From Chryseobacterium gleum (lineage in GTDB: Bacteria > Bacteroidota > Bacteroidia > Flavobacteriales_D > Sanyastnellaceae): DNA of 44,722 nt. A program made the position numbers and the translations under genes. The stretch spans positions 1 through 44,722 of the forward strand of contig CAMCHP010000018.1 of assembly GCA_945874695.1 (NCBI GenBank), read 5' to 3'. This document shows positions 1 to 9,117 of the stretch, piece after piece (the first letter of the stretch is position 1; the number at the start of each line of letters is the position of its first letter). The notes under the pieces were generated by a model. The model worked only from the letters and a program-made list of their open reading frames with translations, did no database searches and was not told the origin of the DNA.

Positions 1-28
1 AGCGGGATTTTTTTTACTTCATTCGCCT

Positions 29-1171
29 ATGCGATTAATGGTGAGGTTATTTTGTTTTCTTCTGTGGGTTTGGGTTGGATGCACCTCCATTCAAGCACAG
101 AACCTTGTTCCCAATGGCAGCTTTGAAGACAAGCAGTATTGCCCGGTTGGAATGAACAATGCTTCAATACGGACATTGATCGGATGGACGCAAGCTACAA
201 AAGGCACGCCTGACCACTTCGACGCTTGCAATTCAAACCAAGCAGGAGTGCCCACAAATTTTGCAGGTGCTCAAAATGCCTTAGATGGTACTGGTTACGC
301 AGGTATGATAACGTATACCAGTACCAAACGCAATTACCGCGAATACCTGCAGGCAAAGCTTACGCGTCCGCTTTCTGGTGGAGAAATTATTTGTGTAGAG
401 TTTTGGATTTCGAGTGCTGAGCACAGCTTGTATGTGACCGATGCCTTTGGCGTACACTTCAGTCAAAACGCGGTCAGCCACCGCACACACCAACCCCTCG
501 ATGTTCAAATGCAAATGTCAAACCCGCGTTTGCACATCGTTGATCAACACGACCGATGGGTGAAACTCAGTGATACCTTTGTTGCCAAGGGGGGCGAGCA
601 GTACATCACGTTGGGTAATTTCTTGCCTGATGATCGCATTTCACGATTGAAACGCACGCTGCTTGAAGGTGCACTGGAGTCAAGTAAATGGGCATACGTA
701 TACATCGACCAAGTGGTTGTTCGAAGCGTCAAAGATCGCACCGAGTGCAGTTGTGTCAACGATCAAATTCGAGCAGGAGTGCATGATCCACCACTCCAAT
801 TGAGCGAAACCGAAGAAGTCAGCCTAAACACGGTTTATTTCGCTTTTGATGACAGCACCTTAAGTATTGAAGCACGCAAACAGCTCGATGGGGTCGCCAA
901 CGTTTTGCGCAAAACACCTTATAGTTTTGTCAGGGTCATGGGGCACACCGATGTGATCGGTCGTGAAGGCTATAACGTTGGGTTGAGTGCAAATCGAGCC
1001 AAGTCTGTAGTCGCCTACTTAGCTTACATTGGTATTGATCCTGAACGTCTCGAAATCGACTTTTACGGCAGCGAGTTACCCGCCGCCGACAACAGCACAC
1101 CCGAAGGCCGAGCTCAGAATCGCAGGGTTGAATTTAGCGTGCTTACTCGTCGTTACGTCGCCGAAGACTGA
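29..1171 (+). CDS. OmpA-family outer-membrane protein with N-terminal lectin-like domain
   Basis: 380 aa. Residues 1-24 form a signal peptide ending IQAQ. Residues 25 to about 235 form a beta-rich domain opening NLVPNGSFED, typical of Bacteroidota secreted proteins that carry a carbohydrate-binding-like fold before an OmpA domain. Residues about 265-375 are an OmpA C-terminal (peptidoglycan-binding) domain: FAFDDSTLS, GHTDVIG, LSANRAKSVVAYL and the final NRRVEF are visible. The expected role is to tie the outer membrane or a surface structure to peptidoglycan; the ligand of the N-terminal domain is unknown. A second ATG at 38 would also keep the signal peptide. The 3' end overlaps the convergent MFS gene by 19 bp. 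Confidence 0.9.
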   Translation: MRLMVRLFCFLLWVWVGCTSIQAQNLVPNGSFEDKQYCPVGMNNASIRTLIGWTQATKGTPDHFDACNSNQAGVPTNFAGAQNALDGTGYAGMITYTSTKRNYREYLQAKLTRPLSGGEIICVEFWISSAEHSLYVTDAFGVHFSQNAVSHRTHQPLDVQMQMSNPRLHIVDQHDRWVKLSDTFVAKGGEQYITLGNFLPDDRISRLKRTLLEGALESSKWAYVYIDQVVVRSVKDRTECSCVNDQIRAGVHDPPLQLSETEEVSLNTVYFAFDDSTLSIEARKQLDGVANVLRKTPYSFVRVMGHTDVIGREGYNVGLSANRAKSVVAYLAYIGIDPERLEIDFYGSELPAADNSTPEGRAQNRRVEFSVLTRRYVAED

Positions 1172-2514
1172 CCTTGTTTCGGTTCAGCCGGAATAAAGAA
1201 TAAAGCGATCAAACCTAAAACGAAAAAGACCACCAGCGAAAGCACTGAGTTGCGCATAGAGCCCGTCAATCCTTCGATGTAGCCGAACGCAAACATGCCG
1301 ATCACAATACCAAGTTTCTCCAAAACGTCGTAAAAGCTGAAGAATGATGTGTGATCACTGGTTTCAGGCAGCATCTTGGAATACGTCGAGCGACTGAGCG
1401 ATTGTGTGCCTCCCATCATAAAGCCAATCCAACCTGCAGCAATGTAAAACTCATTCGGGGTATCAACAATAAAAAATGCGAATAGGCATACGAAAATCCA
1501 GCTGATTAAGGCAATAATGAGCATGCGCACGTTGCCCAAAACCCTAGAGCCTCGTGAAAAAAGCCAAGCTCCCGGTACAGCGATCAACTGAACAAGCACA
1601 ATGGCCACAATCAATTGCGTGGTTGACAGTCCGGTCTCACGAAGAATTAATTGAGGGTACAATCCATAACCTACGCCTGTCGGGTCGTTGTAGGTGTGCA
1701 CTTCCTTCATACCGAAGAACTGCGCCATGAGCATAATGGTTTGCACAGCCATGCTGAAAATGAAGAAGGCGAGAAGGTAGCGCTTTAATCGCGTCAATCC
1801 GCTCATTTGTCGCCACACTCCGCGTAATTCATGGAAGCCTTTTGACCAAATGTTGCCAACTCGTTGCTTACTTTTCGACGTCTTCGGGAGCTTCCGAAAG
1901 GTGATTTGAGCAAAGCCTGCCCACCAGACTGCAACCAGAATAAACGACCAAGCAGTAAGTCCATCGTCGACAACCTGAATCATTACAAGTAAAACAACGA
2001 GCAACAGTACGCTGCCTACATAGCCGCGCACGTAACCTTTAGCACTCAACGCATCTTGCTCTTCAGGTGGCGCAATTTCAGGGAGATACGCATTGTAGAA
2101 CACAAGGCTGCTCCAAGATCCAATGCTAGCAAAGAGCACGGCTAGCATACTGATTTCGAGGTGCTCAGGTGTGAAAAAAAACAAGCCGACACAGGCCGCA
2201 GACCCCAAATAGCAGAAGAATTGAAGAAAGAACTTCTTACGACCGCTGAAATCTGCAATCCCCGATAAAATCGGTGACAGAATCATCACAACAAGCAATG
2301 ATGCACCAATGACATAACTATACACCTCGGTATTTACTAAGGTGTACCCGAAAAAGCTCACTTCGTCGATGATGTTCTCACCCTGACGGGTGGATGTAAC
2401 AGCATTGTAGTAAATGGGAAATATTGCGGTAGATATCACTAGGGAATACACGCTGTTGGCCCAGTCATAAAATGTCCACGCTTTTTGGATTGATCGGTCG
2501 TAAATTTTCTCCAT
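1153..2514 (-). CDS. MFS transporter, UMF1 (Atg22-like) family
   Basis: 453 aa, about 12 hydrophobic segments. The opening (QKAWTFYDWANSVYSLVI) and the first periplasmic loop are typical of the UMF1 / vacuolar-effluxer-like branch of the major facilitator superfamily, with GFMMGGTQSLSRSTYSKMLP in the second half as in that family. The substrate cannot be read from sequence; relatives are suspected amino-acid or metabolite exporters. It is transcribed divergently from the L-2-hydroxyglutarate oxidase. A box resembling the Bacteroidota -7 element (TACCTTCA, 2522-2529) sits just upstream of the ATG. The loop between the first two membrane segments contains one copy of the dispersed hairpin element (2375-2396). 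Confidence 0.88.
   Translation of the reverse strand: MEKIYDRSIQKAWTFYDWANSVYSLVISTAIFPIYYNAVTSTRQGENIIDEVSFFGYTLVNTEVYSYVIGASLLVVMILSPILSGIADFSGRKKFFLQFFCYLGSAACVGLFFFTPEHLEISMLAVLFASIGSWSSLVFYNAYLPEIAPPEEQDALSAKGYVRGYVGSVLLLVVLLVMIQVVDDGLTAWSFILVAVWWAGFAQITFRKLPKTSKSKQRVGNIWSKGFHELRGVWRQMSGLTRLKRYLLAFFIFSMAVQTIMLMAQFFGMKEVHTYNDPTGVGYGLYPQLILRETGLSTTQLIVAIVLVQLIAVPGAWLFSRGSRVLGNVRMLIIALISWIFVCLFAFFIVDTPNEFYIAAGWIGFMMGGTQSLSRSTYSKMLPETSDHTSFFSFYDVLEKLGIVIGMFAFGYIEGLTGSMRNSVLSLVVFFVLGLIALFFIPAEPKQGQSSAT
2375..2396 (-). repeat. Dispersed hairpin element, copy A
   Basis: Minus strand: CATC, left arm CACCC, loop GTCA, right arm GGGTG, tail AGAA. The 5-bp stem is fully Watson-Crick. It lies inside the MFS transporter gene in the sense direction, in the loop after the first membrane segment (peptide TSTRQGEN). 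Confidence 0.8.
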
Positions 2515-2569
2515 GACGCGGTGAAGGTAATCTGAATCACTGGTTCAAACAATATGTCGCTTCCTTGGT

Positions 2570-2577
2570 TACCTTTG
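2570..2577 (+). promoter_or_regulatory. Bacteroidota -7 promoter box for lhgO
   Basis: TACCTTTG matches the TAnnTTTG consensus of the Bacteroidota primary sigma factor and lies 17 bases before the GTG start at 2595. No clear -33 TTG is visible. Confidence 0.6.
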
Positions 2578-2594
2578 CGCAAATCATTTGAACC

Positions 2595-3809
2595 GTGGAA
2601 CGCACATTTGATGTAATTATCATCGGGGGAGGCATCGTAGGAGCCGCGACACTTTATAAACTTCAGCTTCTTCGACCGAATCTGAGTATTCTCTTGCTTG
2701 AAAAAGAAGGGAAATTGGCTGACCACCAAACGGGCAACAACAGCGGTGTGATTCACTCGGGTTTGTACTACACGCCGGGTTCACTCAAAGCCGAGAATTG
2801 TGTCAAAGGTCGTCGTGAACTTGTCAAGTTTGCCCAAACCTACGGCATCAAGCATGACATTTGTGGCAAAGTCATTGCCGCCACCGATCCTTCGGAATTC
2901 CCCTTCATGGAGAAAATCTTCAACAATGGAGTGGCCAATGGTATTGAAGGTTTAAGCCGCGTAACAGCCGAAGAGATCAAAGAGATCGAGCCCTTTTGTG
3001 AGTCAATCGGCGGTTTGCATGTGGGTTGCACGGGGATCATTGATTTTCGTGGAGCTACCGAAAAAATGGCTGAGGTGGCTATCGCCAAGCAAGCCAATAG
3101 CGAAGTTCGCTTAGCAGAAGAGGTTTTCTCCGTACATCGTGAGGGAGCCGCCTCAATTGTACACACGTCGAAAGATAAGTATCGGGCAAAGTTCCTGATT
3201 TTTTGCAGTGGTCTTCAAGCTGACCGGATGGCCAAGAAAGATGGAGTCGACTTGAAAGAAAAGATCGTCGGATTCCGGGGTGACTATTACGAGTTGACTG
3301 AACAGGCAAAGCACAAGGTAAAACACCTGATTTATCCGGTTCCGAATCCTGATTTCCCTTTCTTAGGGGTTCACTTTACCCGTATGGTTGATGGCAGCAT
3401 CGAGTGTGGACCGAATGCTGTGTTTACTTTTAAACGCGAGGGTTACGGAAAAACCGATTTCAATTTGAAAGATACACTGGATGCACTTTCCTATGAAGGT
3501 ACTTGGCGTTTGTTCATGAACAATATGTCGTATGGCATTAACGAGTATAGAAGAGCTTTTTCAAAAAGGTTATTCCTGAAAACGCTCCAACGTTTGTTGC
3601 CTTCGCTGACCATGGATGACCTTGAACCCGGTCGTGCAGGCGTTCGTGCTCTCCTTTTGCGCAAAGATGGCGACACACGCGACGATTTTCGAATCGAATA
3701 CACCGATCACAGTATTCATGTTTTGAATGCACCTTCTCCGGCTGCAACTGCCTCTTTAGCCATTGGCGAGCAGGTTGCAGAGATGCTTATTTTACGTTTC
3801 GGTGCGTAG
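2595..3809 (+). CDS. lhgO: L-2-hydroxyglutarate oxidase
   Basis: 404 aa FAD-dependent oxidoreductase of the DAO superfamily, full family length. It oxidises L-2-hydroxyglutarate to 2-oxoglutarate, a metabolite-repair reaction, feeding electrons to the membrane quinone pool in known relatives. The N-terminus has the dinucleotide-binding motif IIIGGGIVGAATLYKL (residues 8-23) and an acidic residue in LLLEKEG at the end of the second strand. The NNSGVIHSGLYYTPGSLKA stretch is diagnostic of LhgO/L2HGDH. The C-terminal FAD-contact region PGRAGVRA is present. The start is GTG at 2595, supported by the promoter box at 2570-2577. It appears monocistronic and divergent from the MFS gene. Confidence 0.93.
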   Translation: MERTFDVIIIGGGIVGAATLYKLQLLRPNLSILLLEKEGKLADHQTGNNSGVIHSGLYYTPGSLKAENCVKGRRELVKFAQTYGIKHDICGKVIAATDPSEFPFMEKIFNNGVANGIEGLSRVTAEEIKEIEPFCESIGGLHVGCTGIIDFRGATEKMAEVAIAKQANSEVRLAEEVFSVHREGAASIVHTSKDKYRAKFLIFCSGLQADRMAKKDGVDLKEKIVGFRGDYYELTEQAKHKVKHLIYPVPNPDFPFLGVHFTRMVDGSIECGPNAVFTFKREGYGKTDFNLKDTLDALSYEGTWRLFMNNMSYGINEYRRAFSKRLFLKTLQRLLPSLTMDDLEPGRAGVRALLLRKDGDTRDDFRIEYTDHSIHVLNAPSPAATASLAIGEQVAEMLILRFGA

Positions 3810-3891
3810 GCTCACGTTGTCTTCGGTAGACCTAAACAGACATCTCATCGAATTAATTTTTCTTTCAGTATAGCGTTCGGATTGAAAGCAT

Positions 3892-3899
3892 TAAACTTG
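3892..3899 (+). promoter_or_regulatory. Possible -7 promoter box for the histidine kinase
   Basis: TAAACTTG, one mismatch from TAnnTTTG, lies 20 bases before the ATG at 3920. Between them AAGAAAGGT could act as a ribosome binding site, stronger than most in this window. Confidence 0.35.
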
Positions 3900-3919
3900 T
3901 ATGCCCATCAAGAAAGGTC

Positions 3920-5179
3920 ATGCTAGGTTCAAAGCTTCTTGCAGAATTGCAGACAAAGGTCTCAATCACAGTAATTGTTGCTTCCGGCATCTTGTTTAGT
4001 GTTATCATTATCAACGACTTTTTGCTGGGGTTTTACCTTTTATCAGCGATTAAACTTCCTATTCTCTTGATCTTCGTTTGGGCATATTACAAGCTCAAAC
4101 GCGATGGTTTTCAAGAAAGGAGAACGCACATCGTAAACATTCCTGTCCTTATTTTTTTCGCGATAAATTTCTTGAGCAATCAAGGCACTGATGGTCCAAC
4201 ATTGGCTGCACTACTCACGCTTTTTGTTGTATTTCCAATTTTGCACTCAGATCGATGGAAGTGGATCTACACGGGGGTAACCTTGGCATTGATGGTCGTA
4301 CTGCTCTATTTAGGGGTTGACAAGTCAAATTTGGTAAATCCAACCTATGCCAGCGTTGAAGAACAGTTCATCGATCACCTCGCAACCCATGTCGCGATTG
4401 GAATTTTCATCACGCTCTTGGTAAATACAGTTTTCAGTTTTTACAAGCGACAGAATTATCAGCTGATCGATGCACAGCAGCAACTTGCTGCGCAAATGAC
4501 CCGCGTAGAGTCAGATAAAAAGCAGAAAGAATACCTGCTCGGGATTTTGGCGCACGATGTTCGAGGTCCCATTGTGAATTTGAGTCAGCTGTTGACACTC
4601 TACCAAGCCCAAGTGCTCAGTGAATCAGAATTGCGTCGCCTAATTGGAAATATTCAATCACGAATGGTTGATTTAGAGAGTACGATTGAGAATGTACTGA
4701 GCCAAATCAAGCTCAATGCCAATTTTCAGGCTGATGCAACCGAAACAGTCGACCCCAAAATCCTAACCCAAGAACTCGTGACCATTGTGCAGTACAAGTT
4801 CGAGACGAAGAATCAAAAGCTTGTGTTCGATGTTCGTGGAGCTGCAACACATCAACTCGTTTATGGTCAGAATGCGAATGAAGTTGCTTTAATATTGAAG
4901 AACCTCATTGATAACGCGCACAAGTATTCACCCGTCGAATCAACAGTGCGTGTTGAATTGAGCAATGAACAGGTTGGACTCCGCTGGCAGGTCGTAGATC
5001 AAGGACCTGGTATCGCTGAAGAACTCGCTCAACAACTCTTCAAGCAAGGCATCACAAGCAAACAGGGCACAGGAGTTGGTTTGTACTTGTGTAAGGCCAT
5101 CGCTGAGCGCATAGGCGCTGAATTGACGTATTCGTCGACTGCTCAAGGCAGTGTTTTCGAGCTGAAGCTCTCGTTTTAG
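3920..5179 (+). CDS. Membrane-bound sensor histidine kinase (orphan)
   Basis: 419 aa. The first 175 residues hold about five or six hydrophobic segments with short loops and no recognisable sensor domain, so the signal is probably sensed in or near the membrane. A short coiled coil leads into the dimerisation domain with H-box LAHDVRGPI (phospho-acceptor H212). The ATPase domain has N-box NLIDNAHKYSP (N332), G1 box DQGPGI (D360) and G2 box GTGVGLYL (383-390). All residues needed for autophosphorylation look intact. No response regulator gene is adjacent, so the partner is unknown. The downstream 3' flank contains tRNA-like fragments. Confidence 0.88.
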   Translation: MLGSKLLAELQTKVSITVIVASGILFSVIIINDFLLGFYLLSAIKLPILLIFVWAYYKLKRDGFQERRTHIVNIPVLIFFAINFLSNQGTDGPTLAALLTLFVVFPILHSDRWKWIYTGVTLALMVVLLYLGVDKSNLVNPTYASVEEQFIDHLATHVAIGIFITLLVNTVFSFYKRQNYQLIDAQQQLAAQMTRVESDKKQKEYLLGILAHDVRGPIVNLSQLLTLYQAQVLSESELRRLIGNIQSRMVDLESTIENVLSQIKLNANFQADATETVDPKILTQELVTIVQYKFETKNQKLVFDVRGAATHQLVYGQNANEVALILKNLIDNAHKYSPVESTVRVELSNEQVGLRWQVVDQGPGIAEELAQQLFKQGITSKQGTGVGLYLCKAIAERIGAELTYSSTAQGSVFELKLSF

Positions 5180-5198
5180 CGGTCAATTTTTAGCGCAT

Positions 5199-5259
5199 TG
5201 CGCTCGGTTCGATAGGAGCCCCTCAAGTCACCCATGCGCTCGGTTCGAACCTACAACCC
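5199..5259. repeat. Tandem tRNA-like T-arm fragments
   Basis: A 14-base direct repeat TGCGCTCGGTTCGA occurs at 5199-5212 and 5235-5248. The second copy continues into TTCGAACCTACAACCCT (5244-5260), which matches the T-arm region of the nearby tRNA-Pro (5331-5347) at all but one base. Neither copy has an acceptor stem or anticodon arm. These look like eroded tRNA 3' fragments, possibly left by old recombination at the tRNA gene. Confidence 0.45.
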
Positions 5260-5278
5260 TGTCGAATAAATTGATAAT

Positions 5279-5310
5279 AAAAAAAGAGCTTGATAGAATC
5301 AAGCTCTTTC
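5279..5310 (-). terminator. Rho-independent terminator of the tRNA operon
   Basis: A perfect inverted repeat (AAAGAGCTTGAT and its complement, 3-base loop) is followed on the minus strand by a run of seven T. It lies just after the 3' end of tRNA-Pro, as expected for the end of the Ser-Pro transcript. Confidence 0.85.
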
Positions 5311-5316
5311 TTAAAG

Positions 5317-5390
<74 letters not shown>

Positions 5391-5436
5391 CCGACTAATA
5401 TTCTTCACAACTCAGATGCGCGGGACATCTGACTTG

Positions 5437-5521
5437 CGGAGAGACTGGGATTCGAACCCAGGGACCAATAGACTCGGTCACAGCTTAGCAGGCTGCTGCA
5501 TTACCACTCTGCCACCTCTCC
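5437..5521 (-). tRNA. tRNA-Ser (anticodon GCT)
   Basis: 85 nt class II tRNA on the minus strand with a long variable arm. Acceptor stem GGAGAGG pairs with TCTCTCC (one G-T), discriminator G. The anticodon stem GCAGC/GCTGT encloses CTGCTAA, giving anticodon GCT. No encoded CCA. It is the first gene of the two-tRNA transcript. Confidence 0.95.
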
Positions 5522-5539
5522 ATCGGGCTCGCCGGACGG

Positions 5540-5547
5540 CAAAATTA
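5540..5547 (-). promoter_or_regulatory. -7 promoter box for the tRNA-Ser/tRNA-Pro transcript
   Basis: TAATTTTG on the minus strand is an exact TAnnTTTG match, 18 bases before the mature 5' end of tRNA-Ser. A TTG lies 15 bases upstream, closer than the usual spacing. The rest of 5522-5673 holds no gene. Confidence 0.65.
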
Positions 5548-5673
5548 GATATATTCTTGGCTCAACGAAATTTTTATTGAAAAAATCGCGCAAATACATC
5601 GAAATTAAAAATGGGGCGAGGGGTAATAAATTGACATACAGTGTTTAAGTTGGTGTGTGCTACGCACCGAAAA

Positions 5674-7170
5674 TTAGGCTTTGGGGTCATTTTCGATCTC
5701 AACTTCGCCCTCTGAAGCTGCAATTACAACCGAAACAGCGCCATCTCCTGTAATATTTACCACCGTTCGGCACATGTCTAAGATGCGATCGACCGGGAAA
5801 ATGAGGGCAATCCATGCTGGATTTAGTCCGACAGATTCAAGTACGATGATCATTAAAACCAGCCCTGCACTCGGCACAGCCGCTGCCCCAACCGAAGCAA
5901 GGGTGGCGGTAAGTACGATGACCGCTTGCTGGCTCCAGCTCAAGTCGACCATGTGGAATTGAGCCAATGCCACTACAGCAACCGCCTGATAAAGACTTGT
6001 GCCATCCATATTCACGGTGGCGCCAATGGGTAAAACGAAACTCGTGGTGCGTTCACTTACGCCCAAATTGCGGTGCACACAATCCATCGTGATGGGAAGG
6101 GTTGCTACCGATGAGGATGTCGAAAACGCAGTAATCTGAGCGTCGCGCATGCCGCCCATAAATCGACGAAATGAGACCCGTTTAACCAAGGTGCTTACGA
6201 GGGTTGGGTAAACTATGAAAATCATGATCGCGAGGCCAATTACAACTACGATCGAGTAGCGTACCAAGAATTCAAGCAGTTGAAAAAACTTATCAGGATC
6301 TGTACCTGCTGCCGTCACAACCTGCCCAGCCATGAGGGCAAATACGAAAAACGGCATGGCTTGCATCACTACAATGACCATCCGTACAAAGGCCTCATTC
6401 ATGCCGTCAACTAAATCGATCACAGGTTTGCTCTTTTCAGCAGGTATCGTAACGAGCACAATGCCAAAGAAGATTGCGAAAAAGATGATTTGGAGCATTG
6501 ATTGCGCGCTGAGCGCGTTGAAAATGTTGTCGGGAATCACATCGACAAGAGGCTGCAAAGGGCCTTCAGCTTTAGTTTTTTCAGCTTTTTGAAGTTTATC
6601 TTCCAGGCTTGACGAAACTTCTTCTGCATTAAGTTGGGCACGCACGTTAGCCACGACTTCAGCTTTTGCAGGGTCAGTCATGAAGTTGATCTCATCAATG
6701 GCTTGAATGCCATTGTCGTTGCGCCAAATCTCGTAGCGCACACGGTTGCTTTCACGCAGTGATTCGGGCACGTTTCCCCCGGGGTTAAATATGTTCACCA
6801 AAACAAGGCCCAAGATCACCGCAAAGAATGTTGTTAAGAGGTATGTCCCGAGGGTTTTTAAGCCCATGCGCCCAAGTTTTTTTATGTCACCGAGCGACGT
6901 TACACCCACGATGATAGAAAAGAGAACCAGCGGTACAGCAATCAACTTCAAGAGGTTCACGAAGATGTCGCCAAAGGGCTTGATGTAATCGAGCGTGAAC
7001 TCATTCCAACCAAATTTCACCGACATCCAAGCGTACACCGCTCCGGTAATTAAACCGATGATCACTTGCCAATGGAGTGCTATTTTCTTCAAGATAGGGA
7101 GATTTAAACGATGAATGATAGAATCAGCAGCTAAGATAGAAGAATCTTTGCGTTGGCTGCGAAAGGGCAT
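5674..7170 (-). CDS. Dicarboxylate/amino-acid:cation symporter (DAACS/SDF family)
   Basis: 498 aa from the ATG at 7170. An ATG-initiated extension to 7224 is open but would read straight through the terminator at 7176-7209, so the shorter start is chosen. Family motifs are present: the serine-rich STSSSVATLP of the re-entrant loop, GATVNMDGTSLYQ, AAAVPSAGLVLM, and the substrate/cation-binding end DRILDMCRTVVNITGDGA. It should take up C4-dicarboxylates or acidic amino acids with Na+ or H+; the substrate cannot be settled. It is longer than GltP or DctA because of an N-terminal extension and a hydrophilic insertion of about 80 residues in the first half. Confidence 0.88.
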   Translation of the reverse strand: MPFRSQRKDSSILAADSIIHRLNLPILKKIALHWQVIIGLITGAVYAWMSVKFGWNEFTLDYIKPFGDIFVNLLKLIAVPLVLFSIIVGVTSLGDIKKLGRMGLKTLGTYLLTTFFAVILGLVLVNIFNPGGNVPESLRESNRVRYEIWRNDNGIQAIDEINFMTDPAKAEVVANVRAQLNAEEVSSSLEDKLQKAEKTKAEGPLQPLVDVIPDNIFNALSAQSMLQIIFFAIFFGIVLVTIPAEKSKPVIDLVDGMNEAFVRMVIVVMQAMPFFVFALMAGQVVTAAGTDPDKFFQLLEFLVRYSIVVVIGLAIMIFIVYPTLVSTLVKRVSFRRFMGGMRDAQITAFSTSSSVATLPITMDCVHRNLGVSERTTSFVLPIGATVNMDGTSLYQAVAVVALAQFHMVDLSWSQQAVIVLTATLASVGAAAVPSAGLVLMIIVLESVGLNPAWIALIFPVDRILDMCRTVVNITGDGAVSVVIAASEGEVEIENDPKA

Positions 7171-7175
7171 GAGTG

Positions 7176-7209
7176 AAAAGAAAAAGCCCAACCTTTCGGC
7201 TGGGCCTTT
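7176..7209 (-). terminator. Rho-independent terminator after rny
   Basis: On the minus strand, AAAGGCCCAGCC, loop GAAA, GGTTGGGCTTT (one bulge, one mismatch) is followed by a T-rich tract. It lies between the rny stop codon and the symporter ATG at 7170, and so ends the coiled-coil/zapA/rny operon and sets the symporter start. Confidence 0.8.
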
Positions 7210-7250
7210 AAACAAAACGTACAAACAAGGAACAAAACGATTTTTACTGC

Positions 7251-8795
7251 CTATCGGGCATAGTTTACTGCGCGGCGTTCGCGGATCACAGTAATCTTGA
7301 TTTGCCCAGGATAGGTCATTTCGTTTTGAATGCGTTGAGAGATGTCAAACGACAGCTGATCAGCCATGTCATCTGATACTTGCTCGCTTTCAACCATCAC
7401 GCGCAACTCGCGCCCGGCCTGAATTGCGAACGATTTTGTGACGCCAGGGTATTCCAATGCAAGATTTTCAAGGTCTTTCAATCGTTGAATGTAGCTTTCA
7501 ACGATTTCACGGCGTGCACCCGGACGAGCGCCAGAGATGGCGTCACAAACTTGAATAATCGGCGACATCAAGGTCGTCATTTCGATTTCATCGTGGTGCG
7601 CTCCGATGGCGTTGCAAACATCAGGCTTCTCGCCATATTTCTCTGCAAGTTTCATGCCAAGCAATGCGTGCGGCAACTCTGTTTCTTCGTCAGAAACCTT
7701 GCCGATATCGTGCAATAAGCCTGCACGTTTCGCCGCTTTGGCGTTGAGACCCAACTCAGCTGCCATGGTCGCCGACAGGTTGGCCACCTCACGAGAGTGC
7801 TGAAGGAGGTTTTGTCCGTAAGATGAGCGGTACTTCATTCGACCAACCATACGTACCAACTCCGAATGGAGGTTGTGTATGCCTAAATCGATCGCGGTAC
7901 GTTTTCCAACTTCCATGATTTCTTCTTCGATGTTCTTACGCACCTTGTTCACGATTTCTTCAATACGTGCAGGGTGAATACGGCCATCGGTAACCAATTG
8001 GTGCATCGATAAGCGCGCAATTTCACGGCGAACCGGATCGAAGCAAGATAGAATAATCGCCTCTGGCGTATCATCAACAATGATCTCAACTCCGGTGGCA
8101 GCTTCTAACGCCCGAATGTTGCGGCCTTCACGCCCAATAATTCGGCCTTTGATATCGTCATTCTCAATGTTGAAGACTGAAACTGAATTTTCAATCGCGT
8201 GCTCGGTAGCTACGCGCTGAATCGACTGAATCACAATTTTCTTGGCCTCTTGGTTGGCTTTCAATTGTGCTTCATCAATGATTTCTTGGATTTGGCCAGC
8301 AGCGCGTGAGCGTGCATCTTCCTTGAGTTCTTCAATGAGGTGAGCGCGCGCCTCTTCTTGGTTCATGCCACTCACTTCTTCAAGTTTGGTCACCGTTTTT
8401 TGGTGCGCTTTCTCGAGGTCGGCTTGTTTTTTCTCTACAATTTCAAGCTGCTGCGTCAAGTTTTCGCGCACCTTTTCAAGGTCTTTTTCAGCGCGTTTTG
8501 ACGTTTCAATCTGCTTAGAAAGCTGCGACTCTTTGCTTTTAATTCGATCTTCAGCTTGTTGAATTCGGCGGGTGCTATCTTTGATTTCTTTCCCGTGCTC
8601 TTCTTTCAGAGCCAAAAATTTCTCTTTGGCTTGTAGCAGTTTGTCTTTCTTAATGGTTTCGCCCTTTTCTTCAGCTTCGCGCACAATTTCTGCGGCTTTT
8701 TTGCTTAGGATCTTGAGGTACACCATGTAGGCGAGGCCAGCTCCGATCACGAAGCTGGAGGCACCAATGATGATGAATAGAACAGTAGTGTCCAT
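7251..8795 (-). CDS. rny: Ribonuclease Y
   Basis: 514 aa, normal length. Rny is the membrane-anchored endoribonuclease that starts mRNA decay in bacteria lacking RNase E-type turnover. An N-terminal membrane anchor (residues about 4-26) is followed by a charged coiled coil (about 30-190), a KH RNA-binding domain with [13 protein letters not shown] (about 213-225) and an HD domain with HSREVANL and LLHDIGK, the metal-binding His and HD pair. It is the third gene of an operon after the coiled-coil protein and zapA, 36 bp behind zapA, an arrangement common in Bacteroidota. The stop codon lies inside a short TGCC/GGCA hairpin (7248-7260) resembling the dispersed element. Confidence 0.96.
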   Translation of the reverse strand: MDTTVLFIIIGASSFVIGAGLAYMVYLKILSKKAAEIVREAEEKGETIKKDKLLQAKEKFLALKEEHGKEIKDSTRRIQQAEDRIKSKESQLSKQIETSKRAEKDLEKVRENLTQQLEIVEKKQADLEKAHQKTVTKLEEVSGMNQEEARAHLIEELKEDARSRAAGQIQEIIDEAQLKANQEAKKIVIQSIQRVATEHAIENSVSVFNIENDDIKGRIIGREGRNIRALEAATGVEIIVDDTPEAIILSCFDPVRREIARLSMHQLVTDGRIHPARIEEIVNKVRKNIEEEIMEVGKRTAIDLGIHNLHSELVRMVGRMKYRSSYGQNLLQHSREVANLSATMAAELGLNAKAAKRAGLLHDIGKVSDEETELPHALLGMKLAEKYGEKPDVCNAIGAHHDEIEMTTLMSPIIQVCDAISGARPGARREIVESYIQRLKDLENLALEYPGVTKSFAIQAGRELRVMVESEQVSDDMADQLSFDISQRIQNEMTYPGQIKITVIRERRAVNYAR

Positions 8796-8831
8796 GGTTT
8801 AATTACAGCATTAGGCGCTGAAGTAAACGGG

Positions 8832-9113
8832 CTAGGAGAGGGCTTGACGCAGTGTTTCACGCAACGACAACAGGTCGTCGGCATAGTCGGGTGCTGCAGA
8901 AGTGGCATTCTTCTTCAAGCTGGCGGTGGCCGATTGCAAAGCAACCATGGCCAATAAGTCAGCACGATCTTTTACAGCATAATTATCCTGAAAGTACCTG
9001 AACTGCTCATCGACCATTTTTGCCGCATTGCGCACCACTTCCTCGTCTTCGCGAGGTATGGTCAAAGGGTACTGTCGCCCTGCAATTTTGACTTTTATCG
9101 ATAATTCGTTCAC
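8832..9113 (-). CDS. zapA: Cell division protein ZapA
   Basis: 93 aa. The N-terminus (LSIKVKIAGRQYPLTIPREDEE) is the ZapA globular domain and the remainder is the C-terminal helix that forms a coiled coil. ZapA binds FtsZ and bundles protofilaments at the Z-ring in the cytoplasm. It starts 4 bp after the stop of the upstream coiled-coil gene and is followed by rny, so these three genes are almost certainly cotranscribed. Confidence 0.9.
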   Translation of the reverse strand: MNELSIKVKIAGRQYPLTIPREDEEVVRNAAKMVDEQFRYFQDNYAVKDRADLLAMVALQSATASLKKNATSAAPDYADDLLSLRETLRQALS

Positions 9114-9117
9114 GAAC

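Noticed and set aside
7171-7224. N-terminal extension of the symporter to an ATG at 7224
   Set aside because: It would have to be translated through a strong intrinsic terminator.
7247-7260. TGCC/GGCA hairpin over the rny stop codon
   Set aside because: Has a CGATA loop and no CATC; too weak to count as a copy of the element.
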